Source of the DNA: Pararhodobacter sp. CCB-MM2
Lineage (GTDB): Bacteria > Pseudomonadota > Alphaproteobacteria > Rhodobacterales > Rhodobacteraceae
Assembly (NCBI RefSeq): GCF_001691415.1
Contig: NZ_LRRR01000007.1
Coordinates: 62,001-126,000, forward strand
Direction of reading: 5' to 3'
Length of the DNA stretch: 64,000 nt
Below are positions 52,032-60,467 of this stretch, piece by piece. The position numbers and the translations under genes were made by a program. Every line of letters starts with the position of its first letter. Position 1 is the stretch's first letter. Under the pieces are notes generated by a model, which made no database searches, was not told the origin of the DNA, and was given only the letters and a program-made list of their open reading frames with translations.

Positions 52032-52079
52032 GTCATGTCTCCTGTGGCGCGCAGGGGATTGGCGCGCCGGAATCGGGGG

Positions 52080-52097
52080 TCGAGGCCGCAGCCTCGA
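52080..52097 (-). terminator. Hairpin upstream of doxX
   Basis: TCGAGGC (52080-52086) and GCCTCGA (52091-52097) form a perfect 7-bp stem with a 4-base loop, 21 bases past the end of the Cys-rich gene on the minus strand. Confidence 0.45.
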
Positions 52098-52118
52098 GGT
52101 TGGATTGGGGTCAGGAGA

Positions 52119-52433
52119 TCAGGCGCGCGGCGGGCGGCGGGGCGGGCTGTCCGCGCGCGAGGGGAGGGGAGCCTGCCCCTCGGCAAAGGTGAGGACCTGC
52201 GCCTGCGGGTGGAACCGCGGCAGGGTCAAGTCGCTCGGCAGCATGCAGGTGGCGCAGAAACCGCCGGGCCGCTCCACCGGGCCCGAGCCGGACAGGCCCG
52301 CGCCGGGGGCCGGGCACTGGTCCAGCGCGCTGACCGATCCCCCGCAGGCCGAAGCCTGTGACGACACCGAGGGCGGCACCGCAAGGGTCACCACCAGCAG
52401 TATCACGGCAAGGGCAAGGGTCAGGAAACGCAC
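52119..52433 (-). CDS. Small secreted Cys-containing protein of unknown function
   Basis: From a GTG at 52433 the product is 104 residues, with a strong N-terminal hydrophobic helix (FLTLALAVILLVVTLAV). A middle part follows with four cysteines (ACGG, DQCPAP, GGFCATC) and a Pro/Arg-rich tail. A longer non-ATG start at 52523 is possible; neither has a good ribosome site. Layout and length echo the protein at 35786. No family is recognised, and the frame could still be spurious. Confidence 0.45.
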   Translation of the reverse strand: MRFLTLALAVILLVVTLAVPPSVSSQASACGGSVSALDQCPAPGAGLSGSGPVERPGGFCATCMLPSDLTLPRFHPQAQVLTFAEGQAPLPSRADSPPRRPPRA

Positions 52434-52492
52434 ATCGGGTCCGGGTTGGTCTCGGCGCCAAGATCCGCATCCCCGCGCGGGGCACAAGGGGA

Positions 52493-52551
52493 AAGGGCGA
52501 AGCCTCACGCCCTTGTCAGCCACCCCGGCCGCCTTTTCAGGCAGGCCGGGG
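52493..52551 (-). terminator. Two hairpins after the TRAP channel gene
   Basis: CCCCGGCC (52523-52530) and GGCCGGGG (52544-52551), with an inner GCC/GGC, form a strong stem-loop 11 bases past the dctM stop (minus strand). A second stem AAGGGCG/CGCCCTT lies at 52493-52514. Together they probably terminate the TRAP operon. Confidence 0.6.
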
Positions 52552-52562
52552 CAGGGGAGCGC

Positions 52563-53840
52563 TCATCTGCCGAAGCCGGCGGCATAGGGCAACCAGGTCG
52601 CAAGGCCCGGCACCAACAGCAGGATCGCCAGCCCCAGCACCATCAGCGCCACATAGGGGGCCGAGCCGCGGACAACGTCGGACAGGGGCGCGTCGGTGAT
52701 GCCCTTGATGACGAACAGGTTCATCCCCACCGGCGGGGTGATCATCGCCAGCTCCAGATTGACCATGAGCAGCACGCCGTACCAAACGAGATCGATGTCC
52801 AGCGCCACCAGTGTCGGCAGCAGGATCGGTGTGGTGATCAGGATGATGGCGATGGATTCGAAGAACATCCCCATCACGAAGATCATCGCCATGACCGCCA
52901 GCAGGAAGGCGTATTTTCCCAGACCCAACGCGGTGACGGCCTCGGTCACGCCGACGGGCAGGCGGATGATGGTGATCGCATGACCGAACATTGCGGCGCC
53001 GGCGATGATCATGAAGACCATGAGCGAGGTGCGCAGCGTGGCCGTGGTGCAGTCCCACAGATCCTTCAGGCCGAAATTGCGGTAGACCAGCGTCGCGACC
53101 AGCAGCGCGTAGAGCGTGCCGAAAGCGGCAGCCTCGCCCGCCGTGAACACGCCCAGATAGATGCCCCCCATCACCAAGGGGGGCGCCATCACCGCCCAGA
53201 TCGACCGGCGGAACGCGCCGCCGACCTTGTCCCAGCCGGCCCAGGCCGGGCGCGGCGTGCTTCCGGCGCGGATCATGCACCAGATCGCGAAGATCGCGGC
53301 CAGCATCAGCCCCGGCAGGATCCCCGCGAGGAACAGCGCGCCGATCGAGGCCTGACTGACGATTGCATACAGGATCATCGGCCCCGAGGGCGGGATCAGG
53401 ATCCCCAGCGTGCCGCCCGCCGCGATGACGCCCAGGGCGTCGCGCTCAGGATAGCCGAAGCGCTTCATCTGGGGGATGGCGCTCGATCCGATGGACAGGG
53501 CCGTGGCCACGGACGAGCCCGAGATCGCGGCGAAGATCGTGCAGGACAGCACCGTCGCCACGCCCAGGCCGCCGCGCACATGGCCGACGACGGTATTGGC
53601 GAGGTCATAGAGGTCGTCGATCACCTTCGCCCGGATCAGGATCTGCGCCATCAGCACGAAGAGCGGCACGGTCATCAGGATCGGCTTGTTGAGATGCGCG
53701 AAGACGGTATCGGCGACCGAAGACGTCCGGCCCTCGAAGATCCACAGGATGCCGCTGGCGGTGAGGCCCAGGGCCGCGAAGATCGGCATGCCGGTCAGCA
53801 GAAGCACGATCAGCGCCGAGAAGACGAGGAAGGCGGTCAT
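52563..53840 (-). CDS. dctM: TRAP transporter large permease (DctM family)
   Basis: The 425-residue membrane protein has DctM features: LMTVPLFVLMAQILIRAKV, GGTLGILIPPSGPMILYAIV and ELAMITPPVGMNLFVIKG. Its start overlaps the small-permease stop by four bases. It ends the operon of CoA-transferase, HMG-lyase-like enzyme, dctP, dctQ and dctM. Confidence 0.92.
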   Translation of the reverse strand: MTAFLVFSALIVLLLTGMPIFAALGLTASGILWIFEGRTSSVADTVFAHLNKPILMTVPLFVLMAQILIRAKVIDDLYDLANTVVGHVRGGLGVATVLSCTIFAAISGSSVATALSIGSSAIPQMKRFGYPERDALGVIAAGGTLGILIPPSGPMILYAIVSQASIGALFLAGILPGLMLAAIFAIWCMIRAGSTPRPAWAGWDKVGGAFRRSIWAVMAPPLVMGGIYLGVFTAGEAAAFGTLYALLVATLVYRNFGLKDLWDCTTATLRTSLMVFMIIAGAAMFGHAITIIRLPVGVTEAVTALGLGKYAFLLAVMAMIFVMGMFFESIAIILITTPILLPTLVALDIDLVWYGVLLMVNLELAMITPPVGMNLFVIKGITDAPLSDVVRGSAPYVALMVLGLAILLLVPGLATWLPYAAGFGR

Positions 53841-54370
53841 CCGTCATTCCTTGCAAACAGGTGGTCGATGATGCGGCCCAAGGCCACCAATCCCAGCAGC
53901 ACCGGCCCGATGATCAGCGGGATCTGCACCAGCCAGAGCGGGATCTGCACATTGCCGGGGGTATAGGCCATGAAATCGCGGTTGAAGGCGACCGAATGCC
54001 AGGCGCTGAGGCCAAGGATCGTGGACAGCGCCAGCACAGAGAGATCCGCCCAGAGGCGTTGCAGCCGCCGTCCGTTCCCGCTCAGGCGGCCGACCAGCAG
54101 GTCGATGGCAATATGGTCGCCACGCCGGTAGGTCTCGGCCACGCCGGCCATGATCATGGCGACCAGCATCCAGCCGATGGTCTCGTCCGGCCAATGCAGG
54201 GGCGCGCGCAGGACGTAGCGGTAGAAGACGGCGATCAGGGTGATGGCAAAGGCCGCGAGGATCATCAGGCCGCTGACGACGGCCATCAGCCGCGCCAGCG
54301 CCCCGGTCAGTTTCGCGGGCCAGAGCGCAGCCCCATCGGCGGGGCCGCCTTTGTCATGAGGCTGCGCCAT
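53837..54370 (-). CDS. dctQ: TRAP transporter small permease (DctQ family)
   Basis: The 177-residue protein has four helices and the DctQ pattern FYRYVLRAPLHWPDETIGWMLVAMI. It starts three bases after the dctP stop and overlaps dctM, so no hairpin separates binding protein and channel here, unlike other operons in the window. Confidence 0.9.
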   Translation of the reverse strand: MAQPHDKGGPADGAALWPAKLTGALARLMAVVSGLMILAAFAITLIAVFYRYVLRAPLHWPDETIGWMLVAMIMAGVAETYRRGDHIAIDLLVGRLSGNGRRLQRLWADLSVLALSTILGLSAWHSVAFNRDFMAYTPGNVQIPLWLVQIPLIIGPVLLGLVALGRIIDHLFARNDG

Positions 54371-54373
54371 GGC

Positions 54374-55369
54374 TCAGTTCGCGCTGCGCAGCTGGTCGAT
54401 GAGGCCCAGCAATTCCGCCGCGCCCTCGACTTCCGAACCGAAGGCCGCGTCGAAGGCCGGACGCATCACCGCCTCCAGCGCCGCGTTCTGTTCGTCAGTC
54501 AGCACTTCGACCGTGACGTCATGCGCGCGCAGGTCGTCCACGGCTTGCGCCATGCCGGCCTCGGCGGCCTCGACGGCCCAACCGGCAGCGGCGCTCCCCG
54601 CTTCATCCAAGGCGGCGCGGGCGGTGTCCGAGAGGCCCGCATAGAAGCCCGGATTGACGTAGCCGTGGAAGAAAACCGAGATCACCGGCACGACGGTGAA
54701 ATAGTCCTGCACCTCGTAATACCGGCGCGAGACGGCGGCGTCGGTGCCCGTAATGGCCCCGTCCAGCGTGCCGGTGGCCAAGGCCTGATAGACCTCGGAG
54801 CCCGGCATCGCGGTGGGGGCCGCGCCAAGGGCTGCCAACGAGGCGTCGAAGGCCGGGGTCAGGCCCCGCAGGCGCATGCCGGCGAAATCTTCGGGCGCGG
54901 CCAGCAGGTGGTCGTTCGAGGTGAAGACGGAATCGTTGGTCTGGAACAGCCAGACGACATTCTCGACACCCCGCTCGCGCAGCCGATCCTCAAGGAAATT
55001 CGCCGCCGCCGAGCCGTCCCAGTTGCGCCAGATATTCATGTCGGCGAAGGCATAGGGCGCGGTCGTCACGGTCATGATCGGCAGGGTGCGGCCCCATTGG
55101 AACTGCACCGAGAAGGCGCATTCTATATCCCCGCGCGCAACCGAGGTGATGTTCTCACCCGCCCCCACGAGGCTGTCCGCGCCGAAGATCTGCACGTCGA
55201 TCTCGCCGTCCGACAGGCGCTCGACCTCGGCGGCCCAGCGGTCGATGACCTGCGCCACGGCATGTGCGGGCGGCAGCTGGTGGCTGCAGCGCATGTCGAC
55301 GGCTTGGGCGGCGCCGGTGGTCAGGGCCAGCGTCGCGGCCAGCGAAAGGGTCTTGGTCAGGATCGTCAT
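54374..55369 (-). CDS. dctP: TRAP transporter solute-binding protein (DctP family)
   Basis: The 331-residue protein has a signal peptide ending GAAQAVD. Its ligand segment FAGMRLRGLTPAFDASLAALGAAPTAMP contains the conserved carboxylate-binding Arg. The ATG at 55369 follows GGAGCTTCCC; an upstream in-frame start overlaps the lyase gene. With HMG-CoA-lyase-like and CoA-transferase genes just upstream, a branched dicarboxylate such as 3-hydroxy-3-methylglutarate is a reasoned guess. Confidence 0.9.
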   Translation of the reverse strand: MTILTKTLSLAATLALTTGAAQAVDMRCSHQLPPAHAVAQVIDRWAAEVERLSDGEIDVQIFGADSLVGAGENITSVARGDIECAFSVQFQWGRTLPIMTVTTAPYAFADMNIWRNWDGSAAANFLEDRLRERGVENVVWLFQTNDSVFTSNDHLLAAPEDFAGMRLRGLTPAFDASLAALGAAPTAMPGSEVYQALATGTLDGAITGTDAAVSRRYYEVQDYFTVVPVISVFFHGYVNPGFYAGLSDTARAALDEAGSAAAGWAVEAAEAGMAQAVDDLRAHDVTVEVLTDEQNAALEAVMRPAFDAAFGSEVEGAAELLGLIDQLRSAN

Positions 55370-55407
55370 GGGAAGCTCCTCCAACTTCATGTGACTGTGT
55401 TTCAGGG

Positions 55408-56352
55408 TCAGGCGGCTTGCCAAGCCATCGCCGGCGCACCGGCCTTGGCCAGCGTGCCGTGCAGCGCCTCGCCGGGCAGGGCCTCGGCCAGCAGGCGGCG
55501 GGTGTCGATCAGGGCGGACAGGTCAATGCCGGTGGCAAAGCCCTGCCGTTCGGCGAGGAAGACGAGGTCCTCCATCACCACATTGCCGGTCGCACCGGGC
55601 GCGAAGGGGCAGCCACCCAGCCCGGCCAGCGAGGCGTCGAAGACCCGGCACCCCTCGGCCATGGCGGCGGCGGCATTGGCGATGCCCATGCCGCGCGTGT
55701 CATGCAGGTGGATGACATAGGGCAGGCCAGGATAGGCGCGCTCCATCCGCCGGCAGAGCGAGGCGATCTGGCGCGGCCCGGCATAGCCCACGGTATCGGC
55801 GAGGCCGACGAGGTCGACGCCGGCCTCGAAACACCGCTCGACCATGCGCATTACCTCGTCCTCGGCTACGGCGCCGGAGAGGGAGCAACCGAAGGCCATG
55901 GCGATGCCCGCGTTGATCAGGGCCGTGCCGCCGGTCTCATGGCGCAGGGCGCTGACTTCGGCGATCTCGGCCAGCGACTGGTCGCGCGGGCGGCGGACAT
56001 TGGCCATGTTATGCGCCTCGGTCGCCGAGACAACGACGGTGATCTCGCCGACGCCGGTCGCCAGCGCATCCGTCGCGCCGCGCTTGTTCAGGGCCAAGGC
56101 GACGCCATGCGCGCCGGCATGATCGACGGCCGCGATCACCTCGCGCACATCGGCAAAGCGCGGGACCTTGTCGGCGGGCAGGAAGGAGCCGACCTCGAAA
56201 TGCTTCACCCCCGCGGCGGCTTCCCGCGCGACCCACTCGCGTTTCTGCCCGGTCGAGGGCCAACTCTTCGTCAGCTGCAACCCGTCCCGCAGCCCCACTT
56301 CGCGCAGACTGAGACGGCCGGCGGGGTAGATCTGTTCCGGCGCGGGTCTCAT
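55408..56352 (-). CDS. Hydroxymethylglutaryl-CoA lyase-family enzyme
   Basis: The 314-residue TIM-barrel lyase has the N-terminal metal motif REVGLRDGLQ and the signature SLAGLGGCPFAPGATGNVVM with the catalytic Cys. HLHDT supplies the other metal ligands. It splits HMG-CoA or a close analogue to acetyl-CoA plus a keto acid. Its ATG overlaps the CoA-transferase stop by four bases, so the transferase product is the probable substrate. Confidence 0.9.
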   Translation of the reverse strand: MRPAPEQIYPAGRLSLREVGLRDGLQLTKSWPSTGQKREWVAREAAAGVKHFEVGSFLPADKVPRFADVREVIAAVDHAGAHGVALALNKRGATDALATGVGEITVVVSATEAHNMANVRRPRDQSLAEIAEVSALRHETGGTALINAGIAMAFGCSLSGAVAEDEVMRMVERCFEAGVDLVGLADTVGYAGPRQIASLCRRMERAYPGLPYVIHLHDTRGMGIANAAAAMAEGCRVFDASLAGLGGCPFAPGATGNVVMEDLVFLAERQGFATGIDLSALIDTRRLLAEALPGEALHGTLAKAGAPAMAWQAA

Positions 56353-57494
56353 CGCGCACCTGCTTTCAGGCTGGCGAGGACGGCCTGCGTATCCGCACCG
56401 ATCTCGGGCACATCGACCGAGGCGCCGACCACCGGACGTCCATCGATCTCCAAGGGCAGCGCCGGCGCGCGGAAATCGCCTTTCGAGGCGTAATGCGAGG
56501 TGAAAAGCCCCCCCTCGCGGTTCACATGCGGGTCGTCATACATCTCGGCCGGACGGGCGACGGGGGCGAAGAGCAGGTCGTTCGCCTCCATGATCTGCAC
56601 CATCTCGGCATAGGGGCGGCTGGCGACCACGGCGGCGATCTGCGGCAGGGTGCGATCGCGCCCCTCGATCTGCTGCGGGCGGGTCTGCAGGGCCGGATCG
56701 TCCAGAAGATGCTCCAGCCCCAGCCCGCGGCACAGCTTGGCCCATTGGCCATCGGTGGCCGCGCCAACGAAGATCTGGCGCCCATCCGCCGTGGGGAACA
56801 GGTCATAGACCGGCCACGAGAAGACGCGCTCGGGCATCGGCGGGGATTCCGTGCCCTCGATATCGAACTGCACCATGTGCTGCGCGACGAGCAGCAGGCA
56901 GTTCTCGAACAGCCCCGAGCGCACCGCCGCGCCTTGACCCGATTTGCCGCGCGCGATGAGCGAGGCCAGCACGCCGAAGGCCGTGAACAGCCCGCCCATG
57001 ATGTCATTGGCCGAGGACCCGATGCGCAACGGCCGCCCGGTCGGCCCGGTCATATAAGCCATGCCGGTCATCATCTGCACGACCTCGTCCATCGCCGCGC
57101 GATGCTCGTAGGGCCCCTTCAGGAACCCCTTGCACGAGGCGACGATCAGCTGCGGATAGACCGCGCGCAGCTGGTCAGAGGCGAGACCCATCTTGGTCAA
57201 GGTCTCGTCCCGGAAGTTCTCGACGAAGACATCGGCGGTCGCCAGCAGCGCATGCAGGGTCTTCAGATCGCCCGCATCCTTCACGTCCAGCACCACGGAT
57301 TTCTTGCCCCGGTTGAAGGTCGGGAAGAAGCCCGCGCCCATGCCGGTCAGGTTGCGCGTCTTGTCGCCCTGCGGCGGCTCGATCTTGATCACCTCGGCGC
57401 CCAGGAAGCCCAGAAACATCCCCGTCGAGGGGCCCATGACCATATGGCTCATCTCGACCACGCGGATGCCGCTGAGCGGTAGATCTGTCTGCAT
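56349..57494 (-). CDS. CaiB/BaiF-family CoA-transferase
   Basis: The 381-residue protein is a class III CoA-transferase. Family blocks are LSGIRVVEMSHMVMGPSTGMFLGFLGAEVIKIEPP and FNRGKKSVVLDVK, and the catalytic Asp is probably Asp136 (AAMDEVVQ). It moves CoA from a donor thioester to a carboxylic acid. It is the first gene of the operon, coupled to the HMG-lyase-like gene and followed by a TRAP importer, so it likely activates the imported acid. Confidence 0.9.
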   Translation of the reverse strand: MQTDLPLSGIRVVEMSHMVMGPSTGMFLGFLGAEVIKIEPPQGDKTRNLTGMGAGFFPTFNRGKKSVVLDVKDAGDLKTLHALLATADVFVENFRDETLTKMGLASDQLRAVYPQLIVASCKGFLKGPYEHRAAMDEVVQMMTGMAYMTGPTGRPLRIGSSANDIMGGLFTAFGVLASLIARGKSGQGAAVRSGLFENCLLLVAQHMVQFDIEGTESPPMPERVFSWPVYDLFPTADGRQIFVGAATDGQWAKLCRGLGLEHLLDDPALQTRPQQIEGRDRTLPQIAAVVASRPYAEMVQIMEANDLLFAPVARPAEMYDDPHVNREGGLFTSHYASKGDFRAPALPLEIDGRPVVGASVDVPEIGADTQAVLASLKAGAR

Positions 57495-57558
57495 CGGGCC
57501 GTCCTTCTCGTCCTTGCAGGGACGATGGCAAAGATGCAGGATGAAGAAAATTATATCC

Positions 57559-57587
57559 TTCTGAACCTACCATTCTGAAAACCAGAA
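57559..57587. promoter_or_regulatory. LysR box before the regulator start
   Basis: TTCTG-N5-CAGAA (57573-57587) is a perfect inverted repeat two bases before the LysR ATG. The half-site TTCTGAA also occurs 14 bases upstream (57559). This spacing suits a LysR protein that represses itself and activates the divergent CoA-transferase operon. Confidence 0.6.
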
Positions 57588-57589
57588 CG

Positions 57590-58525
57590 ATGGACACACG
57601 ACAGCTGCGCTACTTCACCGCCGTCTGCGAATTCCGGAACCTCTCGCATGCAGCCGACCATTGCCACACGGCGGCCTCGGCACTGAGCCATCACATCGCC
57701 GCGCTGGAGGAGGAGCTGGGCACGCCGCTCTTCACCCGCAAGCCGCGCGGGATGGAGCCGACGGCGGCGGGGTTGCGCCTGCTGGACCACGCGCGCCGGA
57801 TCCTCGACGCCTTCGAGACCGCGGCCACGGATGTGCGCACGGGGCAGGCCGAGATCTCGGGCCAGATCGCCGTGGGCATGCCGTTTTCAGTGATCAACGT
57901 GATCGGCGCCGACCTGATGCGCAGCGTGATCGAGGACATGCCCCGCGTGCGGCTCCTGATCCGCGAGGGGCTGTCGGGGCTGACCTATACGACGCTGCGG
58001 CAGGGCGAGGTCGAGGCCGCGCTGATCTTCAACCCGCCGCCCGACACGCTGACCCGCCGCCAGCCGCTGCTGGAGGAGGCGCTGTTCTGCATCGGCCATC
58101 CGCAGCTGCTGGGCACCCAGCCCGCGCCGATCACCATCGACGAGATGGCGCAGCTGCCGCTGTCGATGCTGCAAAGCGGGAACCTGTTGCGCGCGCTCAG
58201 CGACCGGCCGGGGCAATTGGCTCGGCTGGAGGCCGGGGCGCAGATCCAGCTGGCCTCGGTCGCGGGGACGCTGGCGGCGCTCAGGGCCGGGCTGGCCTGC
58301 ACGCTGGCGCCGAAGGTGCTGGTCTCCGATGATCTGAAGCGCGGCACGCTGGTCGCGCGCCCGGTAATCGAGCCGCAACCGATGCGCACGCTCTATCTGG
58401 TCACGGATCAGGACCTTGTGCCGACGCCGTTGAACGAATGGATGCAGGCGCGCATCACCACCTTGGTGACGGAGGCCGTGCGCGACGGCCGTTGGGACGG
58501 GGCGCGCCTGCCCACGGGCGGTTAG
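57590..58525 (+). CDS. LysR-family regulator of the TRAP/CoA-transferase operon
   Basis: The 311-residue protein has a LysR helix-turn-helix (EFRNLSHAADHCHTAASALSHHIAAL) and an effector domain. It is divergent from the CoA-transferase gene (start 57494) over 95 bases that include the LysR box. Its stop overlaps the stop of the convergent gamma carbonic anhydrase gene by three bases, with no room for a terminator. Confidence 0.9.
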   Translation: MDTRQLRYFTAVCEFRNLSHAADHCHTAASALSHHIAALEEELGTPLFTRKPRGMEPTAAGLRLLDHARRILDAFETAATDVRTGQAEISGQIAVGMPFSVINVIGADLMRSVIEDMPRVRLLIREGLSGLTYTTLRQGEVEAALIFNPPPDTLTRRQPLLEEALFCIGHPQLLGTQPAPITIDEMAQLPLSMLQSGNLLRALSDRPGQLARLEAGAQIQLASVAGTLAALRAGLACTLAPKVLVSDDLKRGTLVARPVIEPQPMRTLYLVTDQDLVPTPLNEWMQARITTLVTEAVRDGRWDGARLPTGG

Positions 58526-59043
58526 AGCGGCACGAAATCCGCGGCGAAACGGGCGGCGTTGGCCACGTAATTGTCAGCGGATTGGCGGATCGCGTCTTCC
58601 GCCTCAGGTCCCAATTGCCGGATGGCCTTGGCCGGCGCGCCGACGATCAGGCTGTTGTCGGGGAAGTCCTTGCCTTCGGTGACCAAGGCATTGGCGCCGA
58701 CGATGCAATTCTTGCCGATCCGCGCATTATTGAGGATCGTCGCCCCCATCCCGATCAGGCAATTGTCGCCGATGGTGCAGCCGTGAACGATGGCGCCATG
58801 ACCGATCGTCACGCCCGCGCCGATCGTCAACGGCGCGCCGGGATCGGAATGCAGCACGGCATTCTCCTGAACATTGGTCCGGGCGCCGATGCGGATCGGT
58901 TCGTTATCGCCCCGGATCGTCGCGCCGAACCAGACGCCGGTCTGGTCGCCCAGCGTCACCGCGCCGATGACATGGGCATTGGGCGCGACCCAGCAGGCGC
59001 CCTCGGTAACCGGGGCCTGCAATCCCAGCGAGCATAACGGCAT
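58522..59043 (-). CDS. Gamma carbonic anhydrase-family protein
   Basis: The 173-residue left-handed beta-helix protein has hexapeptide repeats and the metal triad His65 (VLHSD), His82 and His87 (IGHGAIVHGC), with Arg and Asp of the active site in TIRGDNEPI. The ATG at 59043 has AAGGAGGAGA upstream; a longer frame lacks similarity. It may hydrate CO2 or act as a related thioesterase-type member. It is a single gene convergent with the LysR gene. Confidence 0.92.
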   Translation of the reverse strand: MPLCSLGLQAPVTEGACWVAPNAHVIGAVTLGDQTGVWFGATIRGDNEPIRIGARTNVQENAVLHSDPGAPLTIGAGVTIGHGAIVHGCTIGDNCLIGMGATILNNARIGKNCIVGANALVTEGKDFPDNSLIVGAPAKAIRQLGPEAEDAIRQSADNYVANAARFAADFVPL

Positions 59044-59206
59044 GATGGTCTCCTCCTTACGAATGGGACCGGCATAGCAGGCGGCACGGCTTCGGAAAAT
59101 CATGCGTTGCCGAAAGCAGCCTTCTACGTTCCAGAAGGCTGGCGGAGGCCGCGCCGCGCTGTCATCATCTACCCATTGATCACCGCTATTTTCACCGGAG
59201 TTTCCC

Positions 59207-59836
59207 TTGCCCCCTTTCCGTTTCGCCCTGACCGCAACTCTCGCCCTGGTGGCGCCGCCGGTCCTCGCCCAGTCCGTCACCCTCACCCCCGCGCCCGAGG
59301 TTTCGGCCCTGATGGCCGCCTGCACGCCGACCGATGCCTCGGGCCCGGCGGTGCGCGATGACATGCTGACGCGCGGATGGAGTGTTCCCGCGGACGAGGC
59401 TTGGGCCGAGGGCGTCGCCGTCCTCAGCGCCGCGCATCTGTGGTCCTTCCTGCCCGAGATGATCCGCGAGGATCAGGTCGCCGCGCTGCCCCGCCTGATC
59501 GAGGCCGTCGACGAAGGCACACGTCGCGAGACCTCTGCCTTCCTGACCCGCGAGGGTGAATGGGCCCTGCTGATGTGGTCCGGGGACAATCTGTCGTGCC
59601 TCTGGGCCGGGCCGGAAACGCAAACGCTGAACATCCTCGCCACCCAGCTGGGGGGCTTCCCGCCGAGCGAGGGCGTGGCCACGGCCGAACTGATGCAGCG
59701 GCTGGAGGCCGGCGGCCGCAACTGGGTCCGCCGCATGGCCGTCGGCCGCACCCCGCCTGCGGACCTGCCGCCCGAGGTCGCCGCCCAAGCCGTGACCGAT
59801 GCCGCGCGGCTGGACCGCTCCCCGGACGAAGGTTGA
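59207..59836 (+). CDS. Exported protein of unknown function, TTG start
   Basis: The 209-residue product has a Sec signal (FALTATLALVAPPVLAQ, cleavage near residue 22). The mature part has two cysteines (AACTPT, NLSCLWAG) that could form a disulfide, and a Trp-rich centre. The TTG at 59207 follows GGAG by six bases. No family is recognised. It is divergent from the gamma carbonic anhydrase gene and upstream of a DUF2177 gene. Confidence 0.7.
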   Translation: MPPFRFALTATLALVAPPVLAQSVTLTPAPEVSALMAACTPTDASGPAVRDDMLTRGWSVPADEAWAEGVAVLSAAHLWSFLPEMIREDQVAALPRLIEAVDEGTRRETSAFLTREGEWALLMWSGDNLSCLWAGPETQTLNILATQLGGFPPSEGVATAELMQRLEAGGRNWVRRMAVGRTPPADLPPEVAAQAVTDAARLDRSPDEG

Positions 59837-59908
59837 TCCGCTCCGTCCCCGGCACCGTATCTGGAGAAACGGCGGGGCATCATCGCCCCGTCCGATCCGG
59901 AGCCTGAC

Positions 59909-60301
59909 ATGATCCTCTATGCCGTGACCGCGCTGATCTTCCTGGCGCTTGACGCCGTGATGCTGACGCTGGTGATGAAACCCTTGTTCACGCGCCATCT
60001 GGGCGAGGCCATGCGCGACTCGCCGATGCTGGGCGCGGCTGGGGTGTTCTACCTCGCCTATGTCGCGGGGCTGGTGATCCTCGTGTCGCTGCCGGCGCTG
60101 AATGACGGCGATCCGTGGCGCGCGGCGTGGCAGGGCGCGCTGATCGGCGCGATGGCCTATGGCACCTACGAGTTCACGTCGATGTCCATCATGCGCGACT
60201 GGTCGTGGCAGATGGTCGCCACCGACACCCTGTGGGGCTGCGTGCTGACCGGTTTCTCGGCCTGGGCCGGGGTGGCCTTGTTGATGCGCTGGCAGGGCTG
60301 A
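59909..60301 (+). CDS. DUF2177-family membrane protein
   Basis: The 130-residue protein has four hydrophobic helices and DUF2177 marks: LIFLALDAVML near the start, GAAGVFYLAYVAGL and AYGTYEFTSMSIMRDWSW with DTLWGC. The family is found widely in proteobacteria but has no known role. A small hairpin (59873-59890) precedes it and a stronger one follows at 60329. Confidence 0.87.
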   Translation: MILYAVTALIFLALDAVMLTLVMKPLFTRHLGEAMRDSPMLGAAGVFYLAYVAGLVILVSLPALNDGDPWRAAWQGALIGAMAYGTYEFTSMSIMRDWSWQMVATDTLWGCVLTGFSAWAGVALLMRWQG

Positions 60302-60328
60302 CACCAAGGCGAAACCCTGCCCCGACGG

Positions 60329-60358
60329 CGCGGCGAATGCGCAACACTCTTCGCCGCG
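60329..60358 (+). terminator. Terminator after the DUF2177 gene
   Basis: CGCGGCGAA (60329-60337) and TTCGCCGCG (60350-60358) form a perfect 9-bp stem with a 12-base loop, followed by TTTAG. An outer GACGGCG/CGCCGTC pairing may extend it. Confidence 0.6.
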
Positions 60359-60467
60359 TTTAGCGCCGTCCATTGCGACGACAACACCTTGCGCGTATCC
60401 GCGACACCAGCAAGGTACCTCCAAGACACCCCGCCAGCCTGTCAATTCTCAGCTGTCGGGGGACATC

